The notes beneath the pieces were generated by a model. It worked only from the letters and a program-made list of their open reading frames with translations, had not been told where the DNA came from and searched no databases. From Rhizobium sp. TH2 (GTDB lineage: Bacteria; Pseudomonadota; Alphaproteobacteria; Rhizobiales; Rhizobiaceae): a stretch of 64,000 nucleotides of DNA. Of this stretch, positions 55,980 through 64,000 are shown piece after piece (the first letter of the stretch is position 1; the number at the start of each line of letters is the position of its first letter). A program made the position numbers and the translations under genes. The DNA lies in contig NZ_CP062231.1 in the NCBI RefSeq assembly GCF_024707525.1, forward strand, positions 1,674,001 to 1,738,000. Direction: 5' to 3'.

Positions 55980-56488
55980 CAGAATGGCTCGTTCTTGATA
56001 AGCTCTGAAGAGCCGAGGACGTAGGAACCGTTGGAAAGCCGTGTCGACGCGATTGGGTAGAGCTTGAAGACGGGATCCCACGGCAGGAAAGCCTGCACAA
56101 GCACGTAGCTTCCGGAGTCTCCGAGGTTGAAATCTTCCGTCACATTGAGCGCGCCATTGGTGATCGGCGATACCCTTGTCACCGATGCCATATCGGTGAC
56201 CACGACGGCGCGCACCTTGAGATTGGTCGCGCAGCCGAAGGAGAGCGACAGGTTCGCGCAGACAGTGTCCTTGAATTTCTTGGAGTCCCAGGCACCGGAC
56301 TTTGCGACGCCGACGCGCACCTGCCGCACCGTCTGGTGAACGGCGGCATCAAGGCCGGATTCCACGAAATACATCACCGCGATTTCGGCGATGGCGAAAA
56401 TGACGACGAAAAACGGTAGCGCCAGGATCGCGAACTCGATCGCGGCACTGCCCTTCCTGTCCTTGATCAACGAGTGCAACAGCCTCAT
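55979..56488 (-). CDS. TadE-like pilus assembly protein
   Basis: 169 residues with the same pseudopilin-like N-terminus, KDRKGSAAIEFAILALPFFVVIFAIAEIAVMYFV, followed by a periplasmic part with two cysteines (CANLSLSFGC) that may pair. First gene of a two-gene unit. TadE/TadF minor pseudopilins help build Flp pili; the remaining Tad genes are probably elsewhere in the genome. Confidence 0.85.
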   Translation of the reverse strand: MRLLHSLIKDRKGSAAIEFAILALPFFVVIFAIAEIAVMYFVESGLDAAVHQTVRQVRVGVAKSGAWDSKKFKDTVCANLSLSFGCATNLKVRAVVVTDMASVTRVSPITNGALNVTEDFNLGDSGSYVLVQAFLPWDPVFKLYPIASTRLSNGSYVLGSSELIKNEPF

Positions 56489-56809
56489 GCCCGCACTCTC
56501 CCGCGTGCTATCGGTCCATGGCGGACCATATCATCCGGATGTGCGTCGAGGATCGATGCTCCGGCGCAGCCGGATACGCCACACGATGGGCGTGCGGGTC
56601 TGGCGGCCGAACTGTTGACCTGGAGACGCATGAACTCACTCCGGATGCAATATTGATCGGGAGCTTATCGCCCAAGCCTTGCGTTTCGGTTAAGCAAAGG
56701 TGTTGAATTGATCCGGGTTCCGGAATGAAACGGCTCACTTTGAGAGTGATCCGTTATTTATCGGGAAATCTGTTCTGGATTGCGGGGTTGCACTGTTTTG
56801 GAGCGGGGA
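56489..56809. other. 321-nt divergent gap
   Basis: Lies between the tadE-like pair and a hypothetical gene. I see no gene or strong repeat. The right half is AT-richer and probably holds the promoter for the rightward gene. Confidence 0.4.
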
Positions 56810-57277
56810 ATGACAATTCTAAGGGTGACCGATACGGCCGGGTCGGCGCTTTCGTTCGACTTGCGCGACGTTCTTGCTCTGCTGGCCCCGCGATCGCTCG
56901 AGGCAGCATGGAGTCTGTCAGCGGTCGATGCTGGGTTTCCGAGCTTTGATGCGACCGGCCCCGGCGGCGAAAGACTGGAAGCGATGGCCCAGACCGGGGA
57001 ACCCGTGAGCGGCAAAGCGCTTATGGCCGCCGCACAGGACACCGTTCAGGTCATCTGGGGAGCCTTCACGGCTTATCTGCCCGCCATTCATGGCAGGCAA
57101 TGGGTTATCATTCGCGCGATCGACAGTAGTTTTTATGAGATCATCACTGACGACCGAGAAGTCGTCAGCAAGATCGAGGCACGTTTCAACGCGGTCAACT
57201 TCCACGAGGAGATATGGCAGGCGGCGCCAAGAGATCCAGAGGTCGCACATTGCTACGGCCTCGAACCTAGCCGCTAG
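56810..57277 (+). CDS. Hypothetical protein
   Basis: 155 residues, acidic, not recognised. No signal peptide or membrane helix. The N-terminal half is Ala/Leu/Ser-rich (LRDVLALLAPRSLEAAWSLSAVDAGFP) and the C-terminal part (GRQWVIIRAIDSSFYEIITDDREVVSKIEARF) looks like an alpha/beta segment. The start ATG follows gcggggaa. Its stop codon shares CTAG with the stop of the convergent oxidoreductase. Confidence 0.6.
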   Translation: MTILRVTDTAGSALSFDLRDVLALLAPRSLEAAWSLSAVDAGFPSFDATGPGGERLEAMAQTGEPVSGKALMAAAQDTVQVIWGAFTAYLPAIHGRQWVIIRAIDSSFYEIITDDREVVSKIEARFNAVNFHEEIWQAAPRDPEVAHCYGLEPSR

Positions 57278-58200
57278 TCGTGAAACGCTTCAACGAATTT
57301 GCGCTTGCCCTGCATGAAGGCATCCGCGACATGGGTCAGTGGCGAGATATCGGCATCGCTGGCGCCTGATTTGATGATCTCGGCGAAGCGGCGATAGAGC
57401 TCGGGATACTCTTCCTCCGGCTTCTCGAATGTAAGCTTGCCGTCGATGAAGAGCTTGGCGCCGCCATCGGCAAGCCGCATCGCGCCCTGATCGGTCACCG
57501 CCTCGATATCCCAGGTCTGCTTGCCCGTCTGGCGCCAGTCGAACACCGCCTCGACCCTGAGCTTGTCGGCATTGGTGAAGTTGAGTGAGGCCGCGATCGG
57601 CGCATCGCGGTTTTCGGGGAATTCGAGCACCGCCGATGACAGGAACACCGGCTTCGGCAGGATGTGCGTGACGATCGACAGCGCATTGATACCCGGGTCG
57701 AACACGCCGAGCCCGCCGGCTTCCCAGATCCAGGCCTGGTTCGGATGCCAGTGGCGAACATCTTCCTTCCAGGTCACGGTCATCGAACGGACCGGCGAGG
57801 CGGCGAGGAAGGATTTCGCGGCTTCCACCGCCGGCGCGTAGCGCGAATGCCAGCTGGCGAGCAGCGAAACGCCCTTGGCCGAGGCGATGCGCTGTAGATC
57901 CTGCACCTCGGAAATCGTCGCACCCGGCGGCTTTTCGAGAAACACGTGCTTGCCGGCCTGAAGTGCGGCAAGCGCCGCCTCGTAGCGGAACTGCGGCGGC
58001 ATGCAGAGCGACACCGCCTCGATCTCCGGCTTGGCAGTGAGCATTTCCTCGATCGACTTGTAATTGTCGATGCCATCGACCACACCATTGCGGCTAGCTG
58101 CGGCGATCAACTGGTAGTCCGCGTTCTTGGCCACGGCGGGAAGATGCTGGTCGCGGACGATCTTGCCGATGCCCACGATCGCGAGTTTGATAGGTGCCAT
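57274..58200 (-). CDS. Gfo/Idh/MocA-family sugar dehydrogenase (galactose dehydrogenase-like)
   Basis: 308 residues. The Rossmann N-terminus is IKLAIVGIGKIVRDQHLPAVAKN, then the family EKP motif HVFLEKPPGAT near residue 90 with the catalytic Lys. The C-terminal half is the alpha/beta dimerisation and substrate domain. The GIGKIVRDQHLPA opening resembles D-galactose 1-dehydrogenases of rhizobia and Azospirillum; the exact sugar is inferred only. Start at 58200 is by homology. Confidence 0.85.
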   Translation of the reverse strand: MAPIKLAIVGIGKIVRDQHLPAVAKNADYQLIAAASRNGVVDGIDNYKSIEEMLTAKPEIEAVSLCMPPQFRYEAALAALQAGKHVFLEKPPGATISEVQDLQRIASAKGVSLLASWHSRYAPAVEAAKSFLAASPVRSMTVTWKEDVRHWHPNQAWIWEAGGLGVFDPGINALSIVTHILPKPVFLSSAVLEFPENRDAPIAASLNFTNADKLRVEAVFDWRQTGKQTWDIEAVTDQGAMRLADGGAKLFIDGKLTFEKPEEEYPELYRRFAEIIKSGASDADISPLTHVADAFMQGKRKFVEAFHD

Positions 58201-58275
58201 GGTTTCCTCCCGAAAAGTATGATTATTTGGCTGGCGTTTTAGCATAAAGGCGAGCGTAGGCAAGGGTGGCAAGAC

Positions 58276-58327
58276 TTGCAATCGGTGAACGTCAGGCGCA
58301 TATTCAAATCAGAAAAAATGAATATGC
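58276..58327 (+). promoter_or_regulatory. Promoter with operator inverted repeat for vapBC
   Basis: ttgcaa (58276-58281), a 17-nt spacer and catatt (58299-58304) form a clear promoter. The -10 box lies inside an inverted repeat gcatattca (58298-58306) / tgaatatgc (58319-58327) with a 12-nt A-rich centre. It ends 12 nt before the vapB start. Autoregulation is inferred. Confidence 0.65.
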
Positions 58328-58339
58328 AGGAGCCGGCTC

Positions 58340-58588
58340 ATGGCGCTTTATATCAGGGATCGCGAAGTCGATGCGCTTGCCGAGCGACTTCAGGCGATGA
58401 CGAATGCGCCGACCAAGACCGAAGCCGTACGAAGGGCGCTCGAGAGTGAGATTGAGCGTAAGAAATCGGAAATTCCCCTCAAGGAAAGGCTTCAGCGGAT
58501 TAGAGCGGAAGCGCGGACTAAGGGGCTCTTGCCCAACCCGGATTTCGATCAGAAGGCCTTTTTCGATGATATGTGGGGCGAGAACTGA
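58340..58588 (+). CDS. vapB: VapB-type antitoxin (Rv0623-like)
   Basis: 82 residues. ALYIRDREVDALAERLQAMTNAPTKTEAVRRALESEIERKK is the ribbon-helix-helix pattern of the Rv0623/PSK antitoxin family, and the tail GLLPNPDFDQKAFFDDMWGE inserts into the toxin active site in relatives. The ATG has caggag upstream and its stop overlaps the vapC ATG (TGATG). Confidence 0.87.
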   Translation: MALYIRDREVDALAERLQAMTNAPTKTEAVRRALESEIERKKSEIPLKERLQRIRAEARTKGLLPNPDFDQKAFFDDMWGEN

Positions 58589-59016
58589 TGTTCCTCGACG
58601 CATCGGTTCTCGTCGCCATTTTCAACGAGGAAGCCGACGGCGCAGCGTTGGAACTGCGCATCGCAGACCTGACTTCGCCAACCTACATTTCTCCTATGGT
58701 AAAGTTCGAAGCCGCGATGGCGATCGCCCGTTCGAATTGGGAAAGAAACGGAGAGACCGGGCAGCGTAGAGCGGTGCTGATGGCAGAAGCTAGCAAAGCG
58801 CTGGAAAGGTACTTGGCTGAGATCGGAGTTCGCGAGCTTCCAATTACACCGGCGATCGGTGATGGCGCCCTCCATGCCGCGGCGACATTCGGCAAAGTCG
58901 TCGGCCACAAGGCCGCTCTCAACATGGGCGACTGTTTCTCCTATGCCTGCGCCAAAGCCCAGAACGTGCCGCTTCTCTACAAAGGCAACGACTTCTCCCA
59001 GACCGACCTCGCCTGA
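58588..59016 (+). CDS. vapC: PIN-domain toxin (VapC)
   Basis: 142 residues. MFLDASVLVAIFNEEADG has the first Asp, KFEAAMAI the Glu, and NMGDCFSYACAKAQNVPLLYKGNDFSQTD the last catalytic Asp residues. Typical VapC ribonuclease paired with VapB. The start at 58588 is preferred over 58573 because of the one-base overlap with vapB. Convergent with the ABC-F gene, 9 nt apart. Confidence 0.9.
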   Translation: MFLDASVLVAIFNEEADGAALELRIADLTSPTYISPMVKFEAAMAIARSNWERNGETGQRRAVLMAEASKALERYLAEIGVRELPITPAIGDGALHAAATFGKVVGHKAALNMGDCFSYACAKAQNVPLLYKGNDFSQTDLA

Positions 59017-59025
59017 AAACCCGCG

Positions 59026-60900
59026 TCACTCCGCCGCTTCCAACTCAGCCGTCATCATCAGCCATTCTTCCTCGGTCTCGGCGAGTTTCTTCTCGGCGTT
59101 CGCCCGCGCCTTGGCCAGTTCCGCCGCCCTGTTGGGGTTCTTCGTGAAGATCGAGGGATCGGCGAGTTCCTTGTCGATGCCTTGAATCAATCTCTCAATC
59201 TTGCCCATCAAGTTGTGGAGATCATCGACTTTTTTCTTGAGAACGGTCGGATTGATCCGCTTGGCTGGCTCGGCTCTGGTCGGCTCAGGAGCGGGGGGCG
59301 GCGCATCTTCCTGCTTGCTCTTCTTGCCCTTCTTCGAGGAGCCGACAATGATTTCGCGGTATTCCTCGAGGTCGCCCTCGAACGGCTTGACGGTTCCATC
59401 GCGGACAAGCCACAGCCGATCGACCGTTGCCTCGATCAGATAGCGATCATGCGAGATCAGGATCACCGCGCCCGAATAGTCGTTGAGCGCTTCGATCAGC
59501 GCGCGGCGGCTGTCCATGTCGAGATGGTTGGTCGGTTCGTCGAGGATCAGCAGGTTGGGCGCATCGAACGCCGCGAGCCCCATGAGCAGCCGCGCCTTCT
59601 CGCCACCCGAGAGATCCTTGGCCGCCGTATCCATCTTCTGCGTCGCAAGCCCCATCTGCGCCGTGCGGGCACGGACCTTGGCCTCCGGATCGCCGGGCAT
59701 CAGCCTGCGGACATGCGCGACCGCACTTTCATCGGGCCTCAAATCGTCGAGCTGGTGCTGGGCGAAAAAGCCGATCTTGAGGCTCGGCGCGACGGTTAGC
59801 CCGCCCGAATCCGGCTTCAGCCGGCCGGAGATGAACTTGGCGAATGTCGATTTGCCGTTGCCGTTCGAACCGAGCAGCGCGATGCGGTCATCGGTATCGA
59901 TACGCAGGTTCATCCGGGTCAATATCGGGTGGCCGGGTTTGTACCCAACAGATCCGTTCTCGATGGCGATGATCGGCGATGCGGCTTCCTTCTTGGGATC
60001 GGGAAACTTGAAGCCCTGGACATGATCGTGCACGACGGCCGCCACGGTGCCCATGCGTTCAAGCGCCTTGACCCGGCTTTGCGCCTGCTTGGCCTTGGTC
60101 GCCTTCGCCTTGAAGCGGTCGATGAAGCTCTGCAGATGTTTTCGCGCGGCTTCGTTCTTGACCTTCGCTTTTGTCTGCAACTCCTCGGCTTCCGCCTTCT
60201 GCCGCTCGAACTGGTCGTAGGGGCCGCGATAGAAGGTCAGCTTCTTCTGGTCGAGATGGACGATCGAATTGACCGCCGAGTTCAACAGGTCGCGGTCGTG
60301 GCTGATGATGATCACTGTATGCGGATAGCGCCGCACATAATCCTCAAGCCACAGCGTGCCTTCAAGGTCGAGATAGTTGGTCGGCTCGTCGAGGAGAAGC
60401 AGGTCCGGCTCGGCGAAGAGCACCGCCGCCAGCGCCACGCGCATGCGCCAGCCGCCGGAAAAGCTCTTGGCCGGGCGTCGCTGCGCCGCCTCGTCGAAAC
60501 CGAGGCCGGCGAGGATCGAGGCCGCGCGCGATTCCGCCGAATAGGCGTCGATGTCGGCAAGCCGTATCTGGATCTCGGCGATCCGGTGCGGATCGGTGGC
60601 GGTCTCGGCTTCCGCCAGCAGGCTCGCGCGCTCCTTGTCGGCGGCAAGCACGATGTCGATGAGGGGCTCGTCGGTGCCCGGCGCTTCTTGGGCGACCTGG
60701 CCGATGCGCGCGCTCTTCGGCAGGGAGACTTCGCCGCCCTCCGGCACCATCTCGCCGGTCAGGACCTTGAACAGGGTGGATTTGCCCGCGCCATTCCTTC
60801 CCACGAAGCCGACCTTGAAGCCGGTGGGGATGAAAACGCTGGCGTCGTCCAGCAGCAGGCGTCCGGCAATCCGGATCGAAAGATTGGAAATCGTTATCAT
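59026..60900 (-). CDS. ABC-F family ATPase (YheS-like)
   Basis: 624 residues with two ATPase domains and no membrane part: Walker A GRNGAGKST near 34 and GSNGNGKST near 345; signatures FSGGWRMRVALA and LSGGEKARLLMG; Walker B LLLLDEPTNYLD and LLILDEPTNHLD. The linker between is the ribosome-contacting arm region. The C-terminal extension (PTVLKKKVDDLHNLMGKIERLI) is a coiled coil. ABC-F proteins act on stalled ribosomes. Confidence 0.92.
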   Translation of the reverse strand: MITISNLSIRIAGRLLLDDASVFIPTGFKVGFVGRNGAGKSTLFKVLTGEMVPEGGEVSLPKSARIGQVAQEAPGTDEPLIDIVLAADKERASLLAEAETATDPHRIAEIQIRLADIDAYSAESRAASILAGLGFDEAAQRRPAKSFSGGWRMRVALAAVLFAEPDLLLLDEPTNYLDLEGTLWLEDYVRRYPHTVIIISHDRDLLNSAVNSIVHLDQKKLTFYRGPYDQFERQKAEAEELQTKAKVKNEAARKHLQSFIDRFKAKATKAKQAQSRVKALERMGTVAAVVHDHVQGFKFPDPKKEAASPIIAIENGSVGYKPGHPILTRMNLRIDTDDRIALLGSNGNGKSTFAKFISGRLKPDSGGLTVAPSLKIGFFAQHQLDDLRPDESAVAHVRRLMPGDPEAKVRARTAQMGLATQKMDTAAKDLSGGEKARLLMGLAAFDAPNLLILDEPTNHLDMDSRRALIEALNDYSGAVILISHDRYLIEATVDRLWLVRDGTVKPFEGDLEEYREIIVGSSKKGKKSKQEDAPPPAPEPTRAEPAKRINPTVLKKKVDDLHNLMGKIERLIQGIDKELADPSIFTKNPNRAAELAKARANAEKKLAETEEEWLMMTAELEAAE

Positions 60901-61103
60901 GGCGCTCTCAATAACCGGGATATCAGGGAAGGCAAGGGGCCGGGCGGTTTATCGGGGCGCCCGGATCAGATTGAGGGCGGCAACGGTGTTCCCCCGGTAA
61001 CAGGTTTGCGCGCAGTGCGGGCGTAGGTTTCTCCGACTGGTGCGATTGGATTGCGCCTTGCAGCAAGCATCTTTGTCCATCGAGAAATTGAAGGAGAATG
61101 GCA

Positions 61104-62138
61104 ATGGGTCTGCAGGTTTTCGGTACCGACCGTTCAGAAAATGGTGTTATCGGCCAACTCGGCGCCGTCGATGACGCGCTTGTCAAAAAAGGGGTGCTTC
61201 TCAACAGCCTGGACGACGTCGTGATTATCGGAACCGGCTCGGGCCACCAGGTCGTCGTCAAGGGCGATGTCATCGGCCATATCGGCGGCATGACATTGGG
61301 CGACAGCGCACTCGACGCCAACCAGCGGCTGACGATCGCCGAGGACGCATCGGTGATCGGTTCGACATTCAGCGGTGCGGTCATCTATGGCAGCAACAGC
61401 GTGGTCAGGAACCACGGCCAACTCGGCGGCGGCACGAACGCGATTTCACTCTACGGCGACGATACGGGAACGACCTCACGCCTGTTCAACACCGGGCTGA
61501 TTGTCACGGAAAGCCAATCGGCCGCCGCGATCTATCGCAACGGCGAGGAAGATTTCCGCCTGGTCAACGACGGAAAGATCAGTTCCAAGGCGGATTATGC
61601 CTATGACGGTACCGACTCCAGTGGCCGGCAGACGATCATCAATTCCGGAAGGTTCGACGGCGGGATCATCTTCGGCGACGCCAACGACCGCTATGTCGGA
61701 ACCGGCGGTCGCGTTGTTGGGATCATCAGTGGCGAGGTCGGAAACGACAGGCTCACGGGTGGCCCCAGGGCCGATCAGCTTGCTGGCGACGAAGGGCGCG
61801 ACATCCTGAAAGGCAGTAAAGGTAGCGACGAGTTCATCTACCACCTCATGAACGACACCCATGTCGATCGGAGCGGCCGCGACCTGATCCAGGACTTCAG
61901 CCACCGTCAGGGCGACAGGATCATCCTCAACGAACTCGATGCCAATATCGGCGGCGCCAACGATGCCTTCACCTTCATCGGCAAGGACGATTTCTCCAAC
62001 ACACCCGGTGAGTTGCGGTACTATTTCTCCGGCCACAAGACTTTCATCGAAGGCACCGTCGACGCCGATGGCCAGGCCGATTTCATGATCGAGCTCAAGG
62101 GGCGGATCAAGCTTGTAGAAGACGATTTCGTTCTCTGA
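61104..62138 (+). CDS. RTX-type secreted protein with serralysin-like C-terminus
   Basis: About 344 residues. The N-terminal 200 residues form repeating hydrophobic turns (DDVVIIGTGSGHQVVVKGDVIGHIGG, RLTIAEDASVIGSTFSGAVIYGSN) that suggest a beta-solenoid. Then come two or three weak RTX repeats (GEVGNDRLTGGPRADQLAGDEGRD) and a peptidase-M10-type C-terminal domain (DLIQDFSHRQGDRIILNELDANIGG). There is no Sec signal, so type I secretion is expected. ATG at 61104 chosen because aaggag lies 7 nt upstream; the ATG at 61098 is too close. No protease domain. Confidence 0.75.
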   Translation: MGLQVFGTDRSENGVIGQLGAVDDALVKKGVLLNSLDDVVIIGTGSGHQVVVKGDVIGHIGGMTLGDSALDANQRLTIAEDASVIGSTFSGAVIYGSNSVVRNHGQLGGGTNAISLYGDDTGTTSRLFNTGLIVTESQSAAAIYRNGEEDFRLVNDGKISSKADYAYDGTDSSGRQTIINSGRFDGGIIFGDANDRYVGTGGRVVGIISGEVGNDRLTGGPRADQLAGDEGRDILKGSKGSDEFIYHLMNDTHVDRSGRDLIQDFSHRQGDRIILNELDANIGGANDAFTFIGKDDFSNTPGELRYYFSGHKTFIEGTVDADGQADFMIELKGRIKLVEDDFVL

Positions 62139-62278
62139 TGCGGGCACGCAAAGACAATCTGATGCAAAGAGAAACACCGCGAGAGGCCTGCAGTTAGAGT
62201 TTCTTAGCCACTCAAGCAATCTTCCGGAACACCCCGTGAATCCGGGTGTTATTCTGTTCGATTGAAAAGGTGAACGCC

Positions 62279-62551
62279 ATGACCCAGTGGTTCCAGGAGC
62301 GATATATTTCCCGCGAGGAGCACCAGCAAAGCATTGCGTATTACACAAGGCTTGTGGCCCAGCTCTACCGACAGGTTTGCGAACTCAGGGCGGCGCGCGT
62401 CGATCCTGAAGCGATCGATGCGTTGATCGAGGAAAACCGGCGCAAGGCGGAGGACGAAATCCGCCGCCACATGCGACCACCCGCCCGCATTCTGCGTGGC
62501 AACGTCGTCAGCGTGGACTTTCAACGCCGTGCGACGATGGACAGCGAATGA
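62279..62551 (+). CDS. Small hypothetical protein
   Basis: 90 residues, strongly charged and helical (YISREEHQQSIAYYTRLVAQLYRQVCEL, then ALIEENRRKAEDEIRRH), suggesting a coiled coil. Not recognised. ATG at 62279 follows aaaagg. A 7-bp inverted repeat (aacaccc/gggtgtt) upstream near 62230 may end the previous transcript. Confidence 0.55.
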   Translation: MTQWFQERYISREEHQQSIAYYTRLVAQLYRQVCELRAARVDPEAIDALIEENRRKAEDEIRRHMRPPARILRGNVVSVDFQRRATMDSE

Positions 62552-62582
62552 GGCCGTTGCCGACCGGTGCCGGATAGTGCTG

Positions 62583-63092
62583 CTATAGCCACTGCTTTCC
62601 GGCGAACCGCTGGAAATAGACCAGGTCGAGTATCAGGCTCGGCTTGCCCAGGCCCGTCAGAATCATATGGCACTGGCCCCGGTGATGGGTCTGGTGGTTG
62701 AAGAAGTGGAACATCGCCGAGCCGAGCTTCTGGGTGACCAATTGCGGATTGGTGATCGGCGTATATGTGAAGTTCTGTCCAAGTGACTCTTCCTCGACGC
62801 CTGCAACCCAATCCGCGATCCGTTCGTCCTCCGCCTTGCGCGCCGTTTCGAGTGCCGAGAGCTCCTCAAATAGAATGACGTTCAGCGCTGCCGGCGCGTC
62901 GCCCGCGCCGGTGAACCGCCGCATCCAAATCCGGTCGGCGCAGAGCAGATGATTGAGCGTGCCCTTCATCGAGCCGAAGTGGGCGCCGCGATTGGAGTCG
63001 AATTCCTCCGGTGTCAGCGTGGCCGCGGCCGCATAGAGGGTTTCGTTGGCCCAGCGATTATAGGCGGCGAACATCTCGAAATGGTCTTTCAT
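62583..63092 (-). CDS. DinB-family metal-dependent protein
   Basis: 169 residues forming a four-helix bundle: MFAAYNRWANETLYAAAATLTPEEFD, GTLNHLLCADRIWMRRF and MFHFFNHQTHHRGQCHMILTGLG. The three His ligands (NHLL, and two in NHQTHHRGQ) match DinB/YfiT-like metal sites, which in some relatives bind thiols. Start ATG at 63092 has ggaga upstream. Function unknown. Confidence 0.88.
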   Translation of the reverse strand: MKDHFEMFAAYNRWANETLYAAAATLTPEEFDSNRGAHFGSMKGTLNHLLCADRIWMRRFTGAGDAPAALNVILFEELSALETARKAEDERIADWVAGVEEESLGQNFTYTPITNPQLVTQKLGSAMFHFFNHQTHHRGQCHMILTGLGKPSLILDLVYFQRFAGKQWL

Positions 63093-63238
63093 GATAGATC
63101 TCCCTGCGGTCACGCCAGTTAATCGCCTGTAGCCGGCGCGATCAAGTGACGATCGTTGATGGCGGCGATAACATTTATTGAATTGATGCGGCCTGCTTTT
63201 TGCGGTCAATTCGGCGCTTCGAGATTGAGGAGACGACC

Positions 63239-63931
63239 ATGACCAGACTTCTTTATTCGCTTTGCGGCGCCGACCCCGGTCGGCGGTTCTCGCCTCATAC
63301 GTGGAAGGTCGTCATGGCGCTTTCGCACAAGGGCCTCGATTTCTCGGAAGTGCCGACGCCATTCACGGCAATCAAGGCGATCGAGGGCGGATTCTCGCCG
63401 ACCGTGCCGGTGCTCGATGACGGTGGTCACCTGGTGCGCGACAGTTTCGCCATCGCCCTCTACCTCGAGGAAAAATATCCGGATCGACCAAGCCTTTTCC
63501 ATGGCGAAGGCGGCAAAGCGCTGAGCCGCATGATTGAAGGCTATGCGCAGACGCTGATCCAGGCCGCGCTGGTCAAGATCATCGTCAAGGACATCCACGA
63601 CATCCTGTCACCCATCGATCAAAGCTATTTCAGGACGAGCCGCGAAGAAAGGCTCGGGCTCACTCTGGAAGACATCGAGGCGGGACACGAGGCCGAGCTG
63701 GCCGCCTTCCGGCCCAGGCTCGACCCCATGCGGCATATGCTCAAATATCAGCCCTTCATCGGCGGGGAAGCGCCGTTGTTCGCGGATTACATTCTGTTCG
63801 GTGCGCTGCAATGGGCAAGGGTGGCCTCGCCCAAGGCGATACTGAGCGATGACGATCCCGTTTACGATTGGTTCGAGCGCTGCCTGGACCTTCATGGCGG
63901 ACGAGGAAGGCAGATGGCTGCCGCTGCTTGA
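63239..63931 (+). CDS. Glutathione S-transferase family protein
   Basis: 230 residues. Thioredoxin-like N-terminus RLLYSLCGADPGRRFSPHTWKVVMALSHKGLDFSEVPTPF, then the cis-Pro and substrate motif TVPVLDDGGHLVRDSFAIALYLEEKYPDRPSL. The all-helical C-terminal domain is complete. Beta-etherase-like or general GST; substrate unknown. Start at 63239 by homology. Confidence 0.85.
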   Translation: MTRLLYSLCGADPGRRFSPHTWKVVMALSHKGLDFSEVPTPFTAIKAIEGGFSPTVPVLDDGGHLVRDSFAIALYLEEKYPDRPSLFHGEGGKALSRMIEGYAQTLIQAALVKIIVKDIHDILSPIDQSYFRTSREERLGLTLEDIEAGHEAELAAFRPRLDPMRHMLKYQPFIGGEAPLFADYILFGALQWARVASPKAILSDDDPVYDWFERCLDLHGGRGRQMAAAA

Positions 63932-64000
63932 GCACAGTTGCGACAATCGCATGAAATTCTCGTCAGTGATTGCCGGCTGCGCGTTCGACCCCTTGTTTTC

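Overview
The window is a GC-rich bacterial chromosome segment, most likely from an alphaproteobacterium of the Hyphomicrobiales (Rhizobiaceae or Phyllobacteriaceae). The reasons are the gene families, the rpsF-rpsR-DUF2232-rplI block with an Arg/Asp/Gly-rich S6 tail, the fabD-fabG-acpP-fabF-mltG-yicC-gmk and rsmA-pdxA-surA-lptD-lptG-lptF-PAP2-pepA-holC series, and a rhizobial-type palindromic intergenic repeat near 0.8 kb. It is mostly core genome. I see no tRNA, rRNA, CRISPR array, prophage or transposase.

Layout. 0-5.5 kb: 3' part of a prolyl aminopeptidase, citramalate synthase, an internally duplicated RTX protein, and a three-gene toxin-antitoxin-type operon. 5.5-15 kb: aldo/keto reductase and MFS exporter with a divergent LysR regulator, RarD, a LOG-family protein, a large LysM envelope protein and an Atm1-type ABC exporter. 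15-24 kb: ParDE joined to radA, then cvpA, purF, an SDR, an Aas-like ligase with a degenerate acyltransferase half, and psd-pssA for phosphatidylethanolamine synthesis. 24-32 kb: CcdAB, alr, an AraC regulator with azlCD, an AbrB-VapC module with a perfect operator palindrome, dnaB and cfa. 32-35 kb: the S6/S18/L9 operon, with a candidate S6:S18-binding leader, and a membrane-anchored CBS-like protein. 36-43.5 kb: Tas-like reductase, type II fatty acid synthesis genes, mltG, yicC and gmk. 43.5-55 kb: the outer-membrane/LPS assembly operon (surA-like, lptD, lptG, lptF) with pdxA and rsmA, a PAP2 phosphatase, pepA and holC. 55-64 kb: two TadE/F-like proteins, a Gfo/Idh oxidoreductase, VapBC, an ABC-F ATPase, a second RTX-type protein, DinB and GST proteins.

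Much of the window serves the cell envelope: phospholipid head groups (psd, pssA), acyl chains (fab genes, cfa, Aas-like), peptidoglycan (alr, mltG, LysM protein), LPS transport (lptDFG) and possibly lipid A dephosphorylation (PAP2). The most notable non-core content is five two-gene toxin-antitoxin modules of different families, each sitting between core genes. Three have visible operator palindromes, one has a third downstream gene, and one is translationally joined to radA.
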